This document shows positions 29,036-37,091 of a DNA stretch of 59,693 bases, piece by piece; within the stretch, counting starts at the first letter, position 1; each line of letters opens with the position of its first letter. The notes beneath the pieces were generated by a model. It ran no database searches. It had not been told where the DNA came from and worked only from the letters and a program-made list of their open reading frames with translations. Origin of the DNA: Minisyncoccota bacterium (GTDB lineage: Bacteria > Patescibacteriota > Minisyncoccia > Minisyncoccales > JAQTPW01); assembly GCA_028712565.1 (NCBI GenBank), contig JAQTPW010000006.1:1-59693 (forward strand), read 5' to 3'. Both the position numbers and the translations under genes were made by a program.

Positions 29036-29164
29036 AGCTTTTCAAGGATACACAATAATTTTCCCAGCGTGAAAATTTTGTTCATCTCTCGGCTCGCTGT
29101 CCGCCTTAGGTGGAACCATGCCAGCTCGCCTGCGAGGTGCTCCGTTGAAAAGCTTCCCCCTCGC
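29024..29164. ncRNA. Element E1: structured palindromic element / candidate ncRNA of unknown strand
   Basis: Arms 29035-29045 (AAGCTTTTCAA) and 29145-29155 (TTGAAAAGCTT); internal hairpins; RCCATGC bulge shared with E2. Confidence 0.55.
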
Positions 29165-29217
29165 TTTAAATAGGGATGTGCCGAAAAATCAATTGGCTCG
29201 CTTAATTATTGTAATCT

Positions 29218-29481
29218 GTGATTTCTATGGAACATTTTATAAAAAAATGTGAAGAATACGCCAAGGGAAAAGGATTTAAGTTAAATCCCAATAGAAAAAT
29301 TGTTGAAGGAATTACTAAAGGTTTATTAGAAAGGGAGAAAAAATTTGGAAAAAAATACTGTCCTTGCCGGAGAGTGACGGGGGATAAGGAGGAAGATAAA
29401 AAGCTAATTTGCCCGTGCTTCTTTCACGAGAAAGAAATCAAGGAAGAAGGCAGGTGTTATTGCGGATTATTCGTGAGGTAG
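29218..29481 (+). CDS. Ferredoxin-thioredoxin reductase catalytic subunit-like
   Basis: CPC-X16-CPC-X8-CYC cysteine pattern (KKYCPCRRVTGDKEEDKKLICPCFFHEKEIKEEGRCYCGLF). Confidence 0.88.
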   Translation: MISMEHFIKKCEEYAKGKGFKLNPNRKIVEGITKGLLEREKKFGKKYCPCRRVTGDKEEDKKLICPCFFHEKEIKEEGRCYCGLFVR

Positions 29482-29483
29482 AA

Positions 29484-29507
29484 AATCGCCATCTCGGCGA
29501 TTTTTTA
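29484..29507 (+). terminator. Rho-independent terminator
   Basis: ATCGCC-ATCTC-GGCGATTTTTT. Confidence 0.75.
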
Positions 29508-29515
29508 GTTTTGGC

Positions 29516-29562
29516 TTGACAAAAGTGTTTCAATCGGTAAATATATAGATGCATATCTATAT
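29516..29562 (+). promoter_or_regulatory. Promoter (TTGACA, -10-like TAAATA) with palindromic operator ATATAGAT-GCAT-ATCTATAT
   Basis: TTGACA at 29516-29521; perfect 8-bp inverted repeat 29543-29562 upstream of and overlapping the ArsR start region. Confidence 0.6.
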
Positions 29563-29566
29563 GTCA

Positions 29567-29857
29567 ATGAAAACTATAAAAAATAAGAAAAAAATCTGTC
29601 CGAGTTGCTTGGGTTTAATAGGAGAAAATACGCGGGTAAAAATAATACAGGAACTTAAAGAAAAACCGCAAAATGTCTCAAAAATTGCGGACTGTTTTCG
29701 TTTAACCCAACCCACTATTTCTCACCATTTGAGAGCCTTGGAAGAAATCGGAATGATTTCCGGCAAAAAAGCCGGGCGGGAGATTTATTATTCCTTGAAT
29801 AAAAATTATCCGTGCAAAAACTGCCAGATATTTAAATTGCCTTTTAAAATTAAATAA
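29567..29857 (+). CDS. ArsR-family winged-helix regulator with N- and C-terminal Cys pairs
   Basis: LTQPTISHHLRALEEIGMISGKKAGREIYYSL; CPSC at N-terminus and CKNC at C-terminus; ORF open from 29549. Confidence 0.88.
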   Translation: MKTIKNKKKICPSCLGLIGENTRVKIIQELKEKPQNVSKIADCFRLTQPTISHHLRALEEIGMISGKKAGREIYYSLNKNYPCKNCQIFKLPFKIK

Positions 29858-29858
29858 T

Positions 29859-30572
29859 ATGGAAAAATTTTTATTGGAAGTAAAAAATTTAAAAGCAAAA
29901 AGCGAGGAAAAAGAAATATTAAACGGAGTGGATTTGAGAATAGGCAGGGGAGAAGTCCAGGCCTTGTTAGGGCCGAATGCATCGGGAAAAAGCACGTTTT
30001 CAAAAGTAATATCCGGAAACCCAAAATATAAAGTAACCGAAGGCAAGATTATTTTTAAAGGAAAGGATATTACTCATTTTTCTCCGGAAAAGCGGGTAAA
30101 ACTGGGGCTATCGATGGTTTGGCAGTCCCCGCCGGCAATTAAAGGAATAAAGCTTTCGCAATTGCTAAAAAAAATATCCAAAAAACCTGTTAATGTTCAG
30201 GAAGGAAAAGAGCTTTTAGAAAGAGAGGTTAATTTAGATTTTTCTGGAGGAGAGAAAAAGATTTCCGAATTGCTTCAAATTTTAGCATTAAAGCCAAAAT
30301 TAGTTATTTTTGATGAAATCGATTCGGGTTTAGATATTAAAAAATTGGGTCTCGTCGCAAAAATTATCAAAAAAGAATTAGTAGATAAAGGAGTGTCAAT
30401 TTTAATAATTACCCATTCCGGCCAGATCTTAAATTTTCTAAAGCCAAAATTCGTAAATGTTATGGTCGACGGGAAAATTACTTGCAAAGCTAATAATTTT
30501 AAAAAAGTTTTACAAACTATTAAAAAATACGGTTATGAAAGATGCAAAAAATGCGACTTATTTTCAAATTGA
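29859..30572 (+). CDS. sufC: SufC-like Fe-S assembly ATPase
   Basis: LGPNASGKSTFSKVISGNPKYKVTEGKIIFKGKDIT…FSGGEKK…FDEIDSGLD. Confidence 0.92.
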   Translation: MEKFLLEVKNLKAKSEEKEILNGVDLRIGRGEVQALLGPNASGKSTFSKVISGNPKYKVTEGKIIFKGKDITHFSPEKRVKLGLSMVWQSPPAIKGIKLSQLLKKISKKPVNVQEGKELLEREVNLDFSGGEKKISELLQILALKPKLVIFDEIDSGLDIKKLGLVAKIIKKELVDKGVSILIITHSGQILNFLKPKFVNVMVDGKITCKANNFKKVLQTIKKYGYERCKKCDLFSN

Positions 30573-31440
30573 CCACCATATAGAGAATATTTTTTCTGGA
30601 GAAGGAATTCAGGTTTTACCCAGTAAAGAGGCCTGGGAAAAATTTATTTGGACTAGAAAATTATTTGGGAAAAAACCGAAGGAGGGTTATTTTATTTGGG
30701 TGCAAAAAGAAGTAAATTTCCCGCTATCTGCTTGCATTACAATAGTTAGCCCTAAAATTTCCCAAGATCTGGAAAATTTATTAGTAATTGAAAGGGGGAT
30801 ACATGCCCGAGCTAATGTGGTTTGTAATGCAAAGGAAAAGAATCTTTACGGGATTCATAGGGCAAAGGGCAGAATAATTTTAAAAGAAGGGGCGACTTTA
30901 GAATACAATCATGTGCATGAATGGGGACAAAAAGATTTTGTAAGCCCAGATTACGAATTCTTTTTAGGAAAAAACTCGCATTTAATTTATAATTATAAAA
31001 ATCTTTTGCCGCCCGAAAAATTGGAATTAAAAACCAAAATTCATTGTGCGGAAAATTCCTCTTTAAATTTAAATTTTGTAATCAATGGGCAAAAGTCAAA
31101 AATAAGCGTAAATGATTCTGTCTTTCTGGAAGGAAAGAACTCGCAGGGAGTTGTTAGGTTGCGTTTACTTGGCAGAGAGAAAAGCGACATTGAAGCGGTT
31201 AGTAAGATTTTTGCGATTTCTCCTTCTCGTGGCCATCTGGATTGCCAAGGATTATTAATAGATAAGACCGCCAAAATATCTTTAACCCCCCAATTGGTTT
31301 GTCAAAATAAAGAATCTCAACTTACTCATGAGGCTTCCCTTGGTAAAATTTCAGAAGAAGAATTGACTTATTTAAGGATGAGGGGCTTATCTGAAAAAGA
31401 AGCAATTGACCTAATAGTCAGCGGATTTTTAAATAAATAA
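30535..31440 (+). CDS. SufB/SufD-family Fe-S assembly protein
   Basis: Start at 30535 overlapping sufC; SRGHLDCQGLLID…TYLRMRGLSEKEAIDLIVSGF. Confidence 0.85.
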   Translation: MKDAKNATYFQIDHHIENIFSGEGIQVLPSKEAWEKFIWTRKLFGKKPKEGYFIWVQKEVNFPLSACITIVSPKISQDLENLLVIERGIHARANVVCNAKEKNLYGIHRAKGRIILKEGATLEYNHVHEWGQKDFVSPDYEFFLGKNSHLIYNYKNLLPPEKLELKTKIHCAENSSLNLNFVINGQKSKISVNDSVFLEGKNSQGVVRLRLLGREKSDIEAVSKIFAISPSRGHLDCQGLLIDKTAKISLTPQLVCQNKESQLTHEASLGKISEEELTYLRMRGLSEKEAIDLIVSGFLNK

Positions 31441-31441
31441 G

Positions 31442-32560
31442 ATGAAAAAAGTAATTATCGCCCTTTCCGGCGGAGTAGATTCGTCTGTTGCAGCAGCTCT
31501 TTTGAAAAAAGCAGGTTTTGAAGTGGAGGGAATTTTTATGAAATTAAATAATTTTTCCAAAAATTCGGAAGAAAGAGCAAGACAAGTAGCTAAAGTTTTA
31601 AAAATACCGATTCGCATTTTGGATCTGAGGAAGGAATTTGAAAAAGAAATAATCAATAAGTTTTTAGAAGATTATAAAAGCGGAATTACGCCGAATCCCT
31701 GCGTAATTTGCAACAAAGAAATAAAATTTGGAAAGTTATTGAAAACCGCTTTAAAAGAAAAAGCAGATTTTATTGCTACCGGCCACTATGCAAGAGTTAA
31801 AAATAATTCGAATTTACAAATTAAACCCGAATGCCACGAATATTCGGAGCATTCGGATAAAGATTCGAATCATTCGAATTATACTCTTTTGAAAGGGAAA
31901 GATGAGAATAAAGATCAATCCTATTTTTTGTGGAGATTGGATCAAAATCAGCTAAAGCACATTTTATTTCCAGTAGGCGGCAAAACAAAAGGGGAAGTTA
32001 GAAAATTAGCAAAAAAGTTTAAATTGCCGACCTACAATACCCCGGCTTCCCAAGAAATATGCTTCCTTCCGGGAAAAATCAATGATTTTTTAGAAAAAAA
32101 ATTAAAGGCAAAAGAAGGAAACATTTTGGATTTAAAAGGAAATATCCTTGCAAAGCATAAGGGGCTTTGGTTTTATACAATAGGACAAAGAAAAGGGATT
32201 GGTTTGGCCGGAGGGCCTTATTATGTAATTGGCAAAGATTCCAGAAAAAATGTTTTGTTTGTATCAAAAAGCGAGGGAGATTTGCTAAAAAAAGAAGTTT
32301 TAATAAAGGAAGCAAATTGGATTTCTGGCAAAGAGCCGAAGTTGCCGTTAAAAGTTATGACAAAAATCAGGTATCGAGGGAAAGAAACTTTCGCAAAAAT
32401 TTACAAAACAAAAAATAAAAAGTACAAAGTACAATTTAGTTCTCCGCAGCGGGCAGTTACCCCGGGCCAGTCAGCTGTTTTTTACTTGTCCGTCCGAAGC
32501 CCCGAAGGGGCGAAAGGGGGCGAAGGGCAGGTACTGGTAGGCGGCGGGATAATTTGTTAA
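31442..32560 (+). CDS. mnmA: tRNA 2-thiouridine(34) synthase
   Basis: ALSGGVDSSVAAALL, NPCVICNKEIKFG, DQSYFLWRL, TIGQRKGIGL. Confidence 0.95.
   Translation: MKKVIIALSGGVDSSVAAALLKKAGFEVEGIFMKLNNFSKNSEERARQVAKVLKIPIRILDLRKEFEKEIINKFLEDYKSGITPNPCVICNKEIKFGKLLKTALKEKADFIATGHYARVKNNSNLQIKPECHEYSEHSDKDSNHSNYTLLKGKDENKDQSYFLWRLDQNQLKHILFPVGGKTKGEVRKLAKKFKLPTYNTPASQEICFLPGKINDFLEKKLKAKEGNILDLKGNILAKHKGLWFYTIGQRKGIGLAGGPYYVIGKDSRKNVLFVSKSEGDLLKKEVLIKEANWISGKEPKLPLKVMTKIRYRGKETFAKIYKTKNKKYKVQFSSPQRAVTPGQSAVFYLSVRSPEGAKGGEGQVLVGGGIIC
31806..31882. repeat. 9-nt-phased repeat units inside mnmA
   Basis: ATTCGAATT…GCCACGAAT ATTCGGAGC ATTCGGATA AAGATTCGA ATCATTCGA. Confidence 0.65.
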
Positions 32561-32569
32561 GATTAAAAT

Positions 32570-32959
32570 ATGAAAATGAATAAAAAAATTTTAATTGCAG
32601 CTGCGTTGGTGTTATTGGTGGCAGCGGGGGTAATTTTTATCGTTTTGAAGAATTCTTGCGACATCAGTAAAATCGATACGAGCTCTATGATTTTGTTTTA
32701 TGGTTCGGGCTGTCCGCATTGCGAGGTTGTTGATGAATATATAAAAACTAATAATGTAGGAGAAAAAATTCAATTTGTTAAAAAGGAGGCATTTTATAAT
32801 AAATGCAACGCAAAGCTTATGTTGAGTTTGCAGGAAAAATGTGCCCTTTCGTCTGATTTGATCGGGTCTGTGCCATTTTTGTGGAACGGAGAGAATTCTG
32901 CTTGTTTTGTAGGATCTCAAGATATTATTAATTTTTTTAAAGCAAAATTAGGAAAATAA
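32570..32959 (+). CDS. Membrane-anchored thioredoxin/glutaredoxin-like protein
   Basis: N-terminal TM; ILFYGSGCPHCEVVDEYI. Confidence 0.8.
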   Translation: MKMNKKILIAAALVLLVAAGVIFIVLKNSCDISKIDTSSMILFYGSGCPHCEVVDEYIKTNNVGEKIQFVKKEAFYNKCNAKLMLSLQEKCALSSDLIGSVPFLWNGENSACFVGSQDIINFFKAKLGK

Positions 32960-32960
32960 A

Positions 32961-33398
32961 ATGCCTTGTCCTGTTTGTGGATTAGCTGTCGGAATTGGAG
33001 TAGGGTTATGCCGGTGGTTGGGAATTTCCGACTTGATTTCAGGCACCTGGATTGGGGCCTTAATTGTTGTTTTAGCTCTTTGGACGATTGATTGGTTAGA
33101 TAAAAAAAATATCCGTTTTTTATTCAGAAAAATTTCAGTTTTTGCCTTATACTATGCGATTATAATCGTTCCTCTTTATTGGATGAAAATTATTGGAGGG
33201 CCTGCTAATAAATTTTTAGGATTTGATAAATTGGTTTTTGGCATTTTTATTGGGAGTATAGCATTTGCTATTGGGGTGGCTCTGAACAATTTTTTAAAGA
33301 AAAAAAATCAGGGAAAATCATATTTTCCTTTCCAAAAAGTCGTATTACCAATTTCATTTTTATTAATTGCAAGTTTAATTTTTTATTTCACTTGCTAA
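32961..33398 (+). CDS. Membrane protein with N-terminal CPVC, partner of upstream thioredoxin-like gene
   Basis: MPCPVCGLAVGIG… and four hydrophobic segments; 1-nt gap to upstream gene. Confidence 0.65.
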   Translation: MPCPVCGLAVGIGVGLCRWLGISDLISGTWIGALIVVLALWTIDWLDKKNIRFLFRKISVFALYYAIIIVPLYWMKIIGGPANKFLGFDKLVFGIFIGSIAFAIGVALNNFLKKKNQGKSYFPFQKVVLPISFLLIASLIFYFTC

Positions 33399-33410
33399 TT
33401 TTTTAAATTT

Positions 33411-33944
33411 ATGGCTGAAGAATCTCAACAACAAAAAATTCAAGAGTTCTTAAAAAAAGTAAACGAGTCAAAACAAGGGAAATTAGATTTGTCTTCCGAT
33501 GAGGACTTGTCTATAGCTATTATGAATTTGGTTTCCATTGAAGAACATTTTTTCTTCACGGGAGCCAAAACCGGGAAATCGGAATACTTTGATTTGCTGA
33601 ACAAAACCCGGGAAATGAGAAAAGAATTGTTAAAAAAAATAATTAAAGAATACGAGGGCGAAGTTTGGTGCATTTCCAAGCATTTATTAGCCGCAACAAT
33701 GAGGTTAATGGAAGTAGGAACTAAATATTTGGGTCAAGGAGACAAAAAAGAGGCCGAAAATCTTTTTTCCAAAGCTTATGATTTGTATTCTTTGTTCTGG
33801 GGGTTGAATTTAAAATTGCTAAATGTTTCTGATGTTAAAAAAATTGACGATGATCAATTAAATGTCCACGATGAAGAAAAAGGCGGTTTTATGGGAAAAA
33901 TGGGAGATTTGGTAAAAAAACTGATTAATTGCTGCATTGAATAA
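33411..33944 (+). CDS. Hypothetical alpha-helical protein
   Basis: ORF 177 aa in the same direction. Confidence 0.65.
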   Translation: MAEESQQQKIQEFLKKVNESKQGKLDLSSDEDLSIAIMNLVSIEEHFFFTGAKTGKSEYFDLLNKTREMRKELLKKIIKEYEGEVWCISKHLLAATMRLMEVGTKYLGQGDKKEAENLFSKAYDLYSLFWGLNLKLLNVSDVKKIDDDQLNVHDEEKGGFMGKMGDLVKKLINCCIE

Positions 33945-33983
33945 AAATAAAATTAATAACTATTAATTTAAATCTTTAAATCT

Positions 33984-34766
33984 ATGGAAAAAGAAAAAAA
34001 TTGCTGCGGCGGCTTAAGCGGAAAAGTCGCAATTATTACCGGCGCCAGAAGGGGAATGGGAAAGGCAGATGCTTTAACTTTGGCAAGGGCCGGAGTAAAG
34101 GTTGTAGTAGCTGATATTTCCGAAGAAGAATGCCAGCTTGTTGTTGATGAAATAAAGAAAAATGGCGGAGAAGGTTTGGCCGTAAAATGCGATGTTACTA
34201 ATAAATCTGAAGTTGATGGGTTAGTTAAAAAAGCAATTGATAAATTTGGAAAGATTGATATTTTGGTTAATAATGCCGGCATTTGCCAGTTCAAACCCTT
34301 TTTGGAATTGACCGAAGAAGAATGGGATAGAACTTTAGATATTAATTTGAAAGGTTATTTCTTGTGCGCGCAAGCTGTCGCAAAAGAAATGGCAAAGCAA
34401 AAATCAGGAGTTATTATTAATATTGCTTCTGTTGCTATGGGGCAAATGGGTTTGGGAATGTCCGGGCTCGCTCATTATACTGCTTCAAAAGGAGGAATTG
34501 CCGCTTTAACCAAAACCTTGGCTTTGGAATTGGCTCCTTATAATATCAGAGTAAATGCAATAGCTCCCGGCGCAATTGATACGCCTATGTCTTCTTCGGC
34601 TGATATGGATCCTAAAGTTTTGGAAGGAACTTTGTCTATGATTCCGCTTCATAGAATGGGAAATGCGCAGGAAATTGCCAATACTGTTTTATTTTTAGTT
34701 TCTGAAAAATCTTCTTACATTACGGGTTCTATTGTTGTGGTGGATGGGGGGTGGTTAGCGGGGTAG
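33984..34766 (+). CDS. SDR family oxidoreductase (FabG-like)
   Basis: AIITGARRGMGKADALTLARAG, NNAG, YTASKGGIAALTKTLALELAPYNIRVNAIAPG. Confidence 0.95.
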   Translation: MEKEKNCCGGLSGKVAIITGARRGMGKADALTLARAGVKVVVADISEEECQLVVDEIKKNGGEGLAVKCDVTNKSEVDGLVKKAIDKFGKIDILVNNAGICQFKPFLELTEEEWDRTLDINLKGYFLCAQAVAKEMAKQKSGVIINIASVAMGQMGLGMSGLAHYTASKGGIAALTKTLALELAPYNIRVNAIAPGAIDTPMSSSADMDPKVLEGTLSMIPLHRMGNAQEIANTVLFLVSEKSSYITGSIVVVDGGWLAG

Positions 34767-34773
34767 AGAGGGC

Positions 34774-34930
34774 GCTCGGCAATAAGGTTTTCAGGTACCG
34801 ATAATAAATCCGCCCAGCCGCGGATTTTTATCTACATTCTCGGCGGCAAACCCCAAAGGGGGCCATGCTTTGCCTCTGCGGACAGCTAACGCTGGCCTGC
34901 GAAAGTTACCTGAAAACCTTATTGCCGAGC
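34774..34930. ncRNA. Element E2: structured palindromic element / candidate ncRNA of unknown strand
   Basis: Perfect 24-nt arms 34774-34797 / 34907-34930; internal hairpins homologous in layout to E1; GCCATGC bulge. Confidence 0.6.
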
Positions 34931-34944
34931 TTTAGAAAACAAGA

Positions 34945-34970
34945 AAGCACCTCGATCGGTGAGGTGCTAT
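34945..34970 (-). terminator. Terminator for the downstream minus-strand gene
   Basis: AGCACCTC-GATCGGT-GAGGTGCT. Confidence 0.6.
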
Positions 34971-34983
34971 AGGTATGGATAAA

Positions 34984-35235
34984 TTAGGATTTATGTTTTA
35001 ATTTTATAATTCCATTCCAGAAAAGAATTGGTCCCATCAGGACGTAAATAAGTGGAGAGAGAGCTAAGCTCGATAGCGATAAGAATTCGTTAATGCTTAG
35101 AGATCCTATGCTTTGAAAACCATGAAGTGAGAACCATTCAACTAATTGAGGGATACCAAATATGAACCAGAGAATTAAAAGAACTATCAATAATGACCCT
35201 AATGACATCATTAAATAACCTTGAAATTTCTTCAT
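34984..35235 (-). CDS. Hypothetical small membrane protein (83 aa)
   Basis: AGGAGGT just upstream on minus strand; three hydrophobic segments. Confidence 0.6.
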   Translation of the reverse strand: MKKFQGYLMMSLGSLLIVLLILWFIFGIPQLVEWFSLHGFQSIGSLSINEFLSLSSLALSPLIYVLMGPILFWNGIIKLKHKS

Positions 35236-35505
35236 TCTAAACCTCCTTGCTGAAAGAATAATAGCACGAATAGTGGATTTGTTAAATTAAAATTAAGGCA
35301 CTATTTAAAAAAAGAAAGCACCCGTGCGAACGATGGGGGGGTGCTTTTAAGGAGGAGATTAAATTTCATATTTTCTTGATTAGAATTTCTAGGAAAATTA
35401 GGAAGGCCTTTGCAAGATTCGCAAATTTAGTGTTAAATTCTTATATTAGAGTCGAGTTATTAGTAATATTGGTGTTCAATTCGTAAATTAGTGTCGAGTC
35501 TTATT

Positions 35506-35709
35506 ATGAAAATAACTAAAGATACAACTTTATCAGATATTCTGGAAGTTCCCGGCGCGGAAAAGATTTTGGCAAAATATAATTTGCCTTGTTTGAGCTG
35601 TCCTTATGCAAAAATGGAGATGGGAAATCTTAAAATTGGAGAAATTTGTAAAAATTACGGCATTGATTTGGAAAAATTATTGATTGAGCTTAATAAAGAC
35701 CAAAAATAG
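35506..35709 (+). CDS. DUF1858 (hybrid-cluster-protein-associated redox disulfide) domain protein
   Basis: ITKDTTLSDILEVPGAEKILAKYNLPCLSCPYAKMEMGNLKIGEICKNYGID; ATG 35506. Confidence 0.85.
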   Translation: MKITKDTTLSDILEVPGAEKILAKYNLPCLSCPYAKMEMGNLKIGEICKNYGIDLEKLLIELNKDQK

Positions 35710-35720
35710 AAAGGTATTGA

Positions 35721-35788
35721 GTCCGTTAGAAATCACGCCCGCGTTCACGCGCCCGAAGGGCCCTTGGGGCGAGCTATTTCTAACGGAC
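35721..35788. repeat. Element E3: palindrome with 13-nt perfect arms and two internal hairpins
   Basis: GTCCGTTAGAAAT / ATTTCTAACGGAC; inner CGCCC-[GCG-TTCA-CGC]-[GCCC-GAA-GGGC]-CCTT-GGGGCG. Confidence 0.7.
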
Positions 35789-35887
35789 TTGACACTCATC
35801 TCAGCTTGGCCTATCCTGAACTAAGCTGTTAATAAGCGTAAAACTCATTAAAAGGTCGATTTTATTCAATTTTTCGTATTTATCACG

Positions 35888-36049
35888 ATGCCCACAACAG
35901 GATATTGCGTAAAATGCAAAGAAAAAAAAGAGATGAAAGATGAAAAAGAAGTTTCAATGAAGGGAAAGGGAGGAGTAGCGAGAAGAGCTATGACCGGCAC
36001 TTGCCCAAAATGCGGAACAAAAATGTTCCGGATTATGGGAAAAGCCTAA
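35888..36049 (+). CDS. DUF5679-like small zinc-ribbon protein
   Basis: MPTTGYCVKCKEKKEMKDEKEVSMKGKGGVARRAMTGTCPKCGTKMFRIMGKA. Confidence 0.85.
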   Translation: MPTTGYCVKCKEKKEMKDEKEVSMKGKGGVARRAMTGTCPKCGTKMFRIMGKA

Positions 36050-36061
36050 CGAATTATTTTT

Positions 36062-36090
36062 TCCAAAACCGCCCCCTCTGGGGCGGTTTT
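36062..36090 (+). terminator. Rho-independent terminator
   Basis: AAAACCGCCCCCTCTGGGGCGGTTTT. Confidence 0.8.
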
Positions 36091-36149
36091 GCGTCGAATA
36101 GATCGGTAAATTCATTGACATTAAATAACTATTTTGATACTAAAAATAA

Positions 36150-37022
36150 ATGAACTGGCAGATAGCTTTATCTATTGCAATATTCGCAAATACCGCAAGC
36201 ATTATCCTGATTACTTTGGCTGCTAAAAAGCTCCGCGAAAAAAGTTGGGGAATTTTTTTCCAATATCTTTTTTGCGTGCCTCTCGTTTTTCTTTATGCTT
36301 TTTACAGCAAAGAACTTATATTCAAGCCGCTAATTTTTTTATTGGGATTTTTTGTCGCCCTTGGAGCTTATTTCCAATGGAAGGCGCAGGGAATCAGCCA
36401 AAGCAAAACTGTTTTATTCATTCCGGTTATGAATATAATAACTTTGGCTTTGGCAATGGCGTTTCTGGAAGAAGCTGACTCTTGGAATTTAAAATTGGTT
36501 TCCGGCATTTCTCTTTGCTTTTTTGCAATGTATCTTTTAGGCAGATCTTACAATAAAAAGGAAAATGGTATAAGTAAAGTTTCTAATAAGGTTTGGTTAT
36601 TTTTTACCTTAAGCGCGGTTGCCATTTTTGGAGTTGCGCAATTTCTTTTAAAATATTTCACTCAAAATGGTTTGCCCAGAGGAGCATTCCTTCTCGGCTG
36701 GTATGGCGGAGCTTTTCTGGGAAGCATCTTGATTTTATGGTTTGAAACGCGCTTTAAAAAGTCAGATTCTCTATCAAAAACTACAATATTAATTACTCTT
36801 TTGTTAAGCCTTTTTATAGTCGGCAATATTCTTGGCCAATACTTAAGTTATCAATTAGGAGGAAAAGTTAGTTTAGTTGTTCCTTTGCAAGGTTTAATTA
36901 CTGTTGCAATACCTTTGGTTGTAGGGTTATTTCTGTTTAAAGAAGGAAAAGGCGTATCTAAATTAGAAATTGTCGGCTTCTTAACCGGAGGTCTGGGAGC
37001 TGTACTGATTTTATTGAATTAA
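36150..37022 (+). CDS. EamA/DMT-like multi-TM transporter
   Basis: About ten hydrophobic segments in two repeats. Confidence 0.65.
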   Translation: MNWQIALSIAIFANTASIILITLAAKKLREKSWGIFFQYLFCVPLVFLYAFYSKELIFKPLIFLLGFFVALGAYFQWKAQGISQSKTVLFIPVMNIITLALAMAFLEEADSWNLKLVSGISLCFFAMYLLGRSYNKKENGISKVSNKVWLFFTLSAVAIFGVAQFLLKYFTQNGLPRGAFLLGWYGGAFLGSILILWFETRFKKSDSLSKTTILITLLLSLFIVGNILGQYLSYQLGGKVSLVVPLQGLITVAIPLVVGLFLFKEGKGVSKLEIVGFLTGGLGAVLILLN

Positions 37023-37091
37023 GAAATAAGCTATTCTATTAATTTCAAGAGGTATATTCCATTTTAGAATAACCTCTTTTTTATTTCGCCA

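Noticed and set aside
29024-34930. E1/E2 as ordinary terminators
   Set aside because: Far larger than intrinsic terminators, multibranched, without a clear terminal U-tract, and share internal unpaired motifs.
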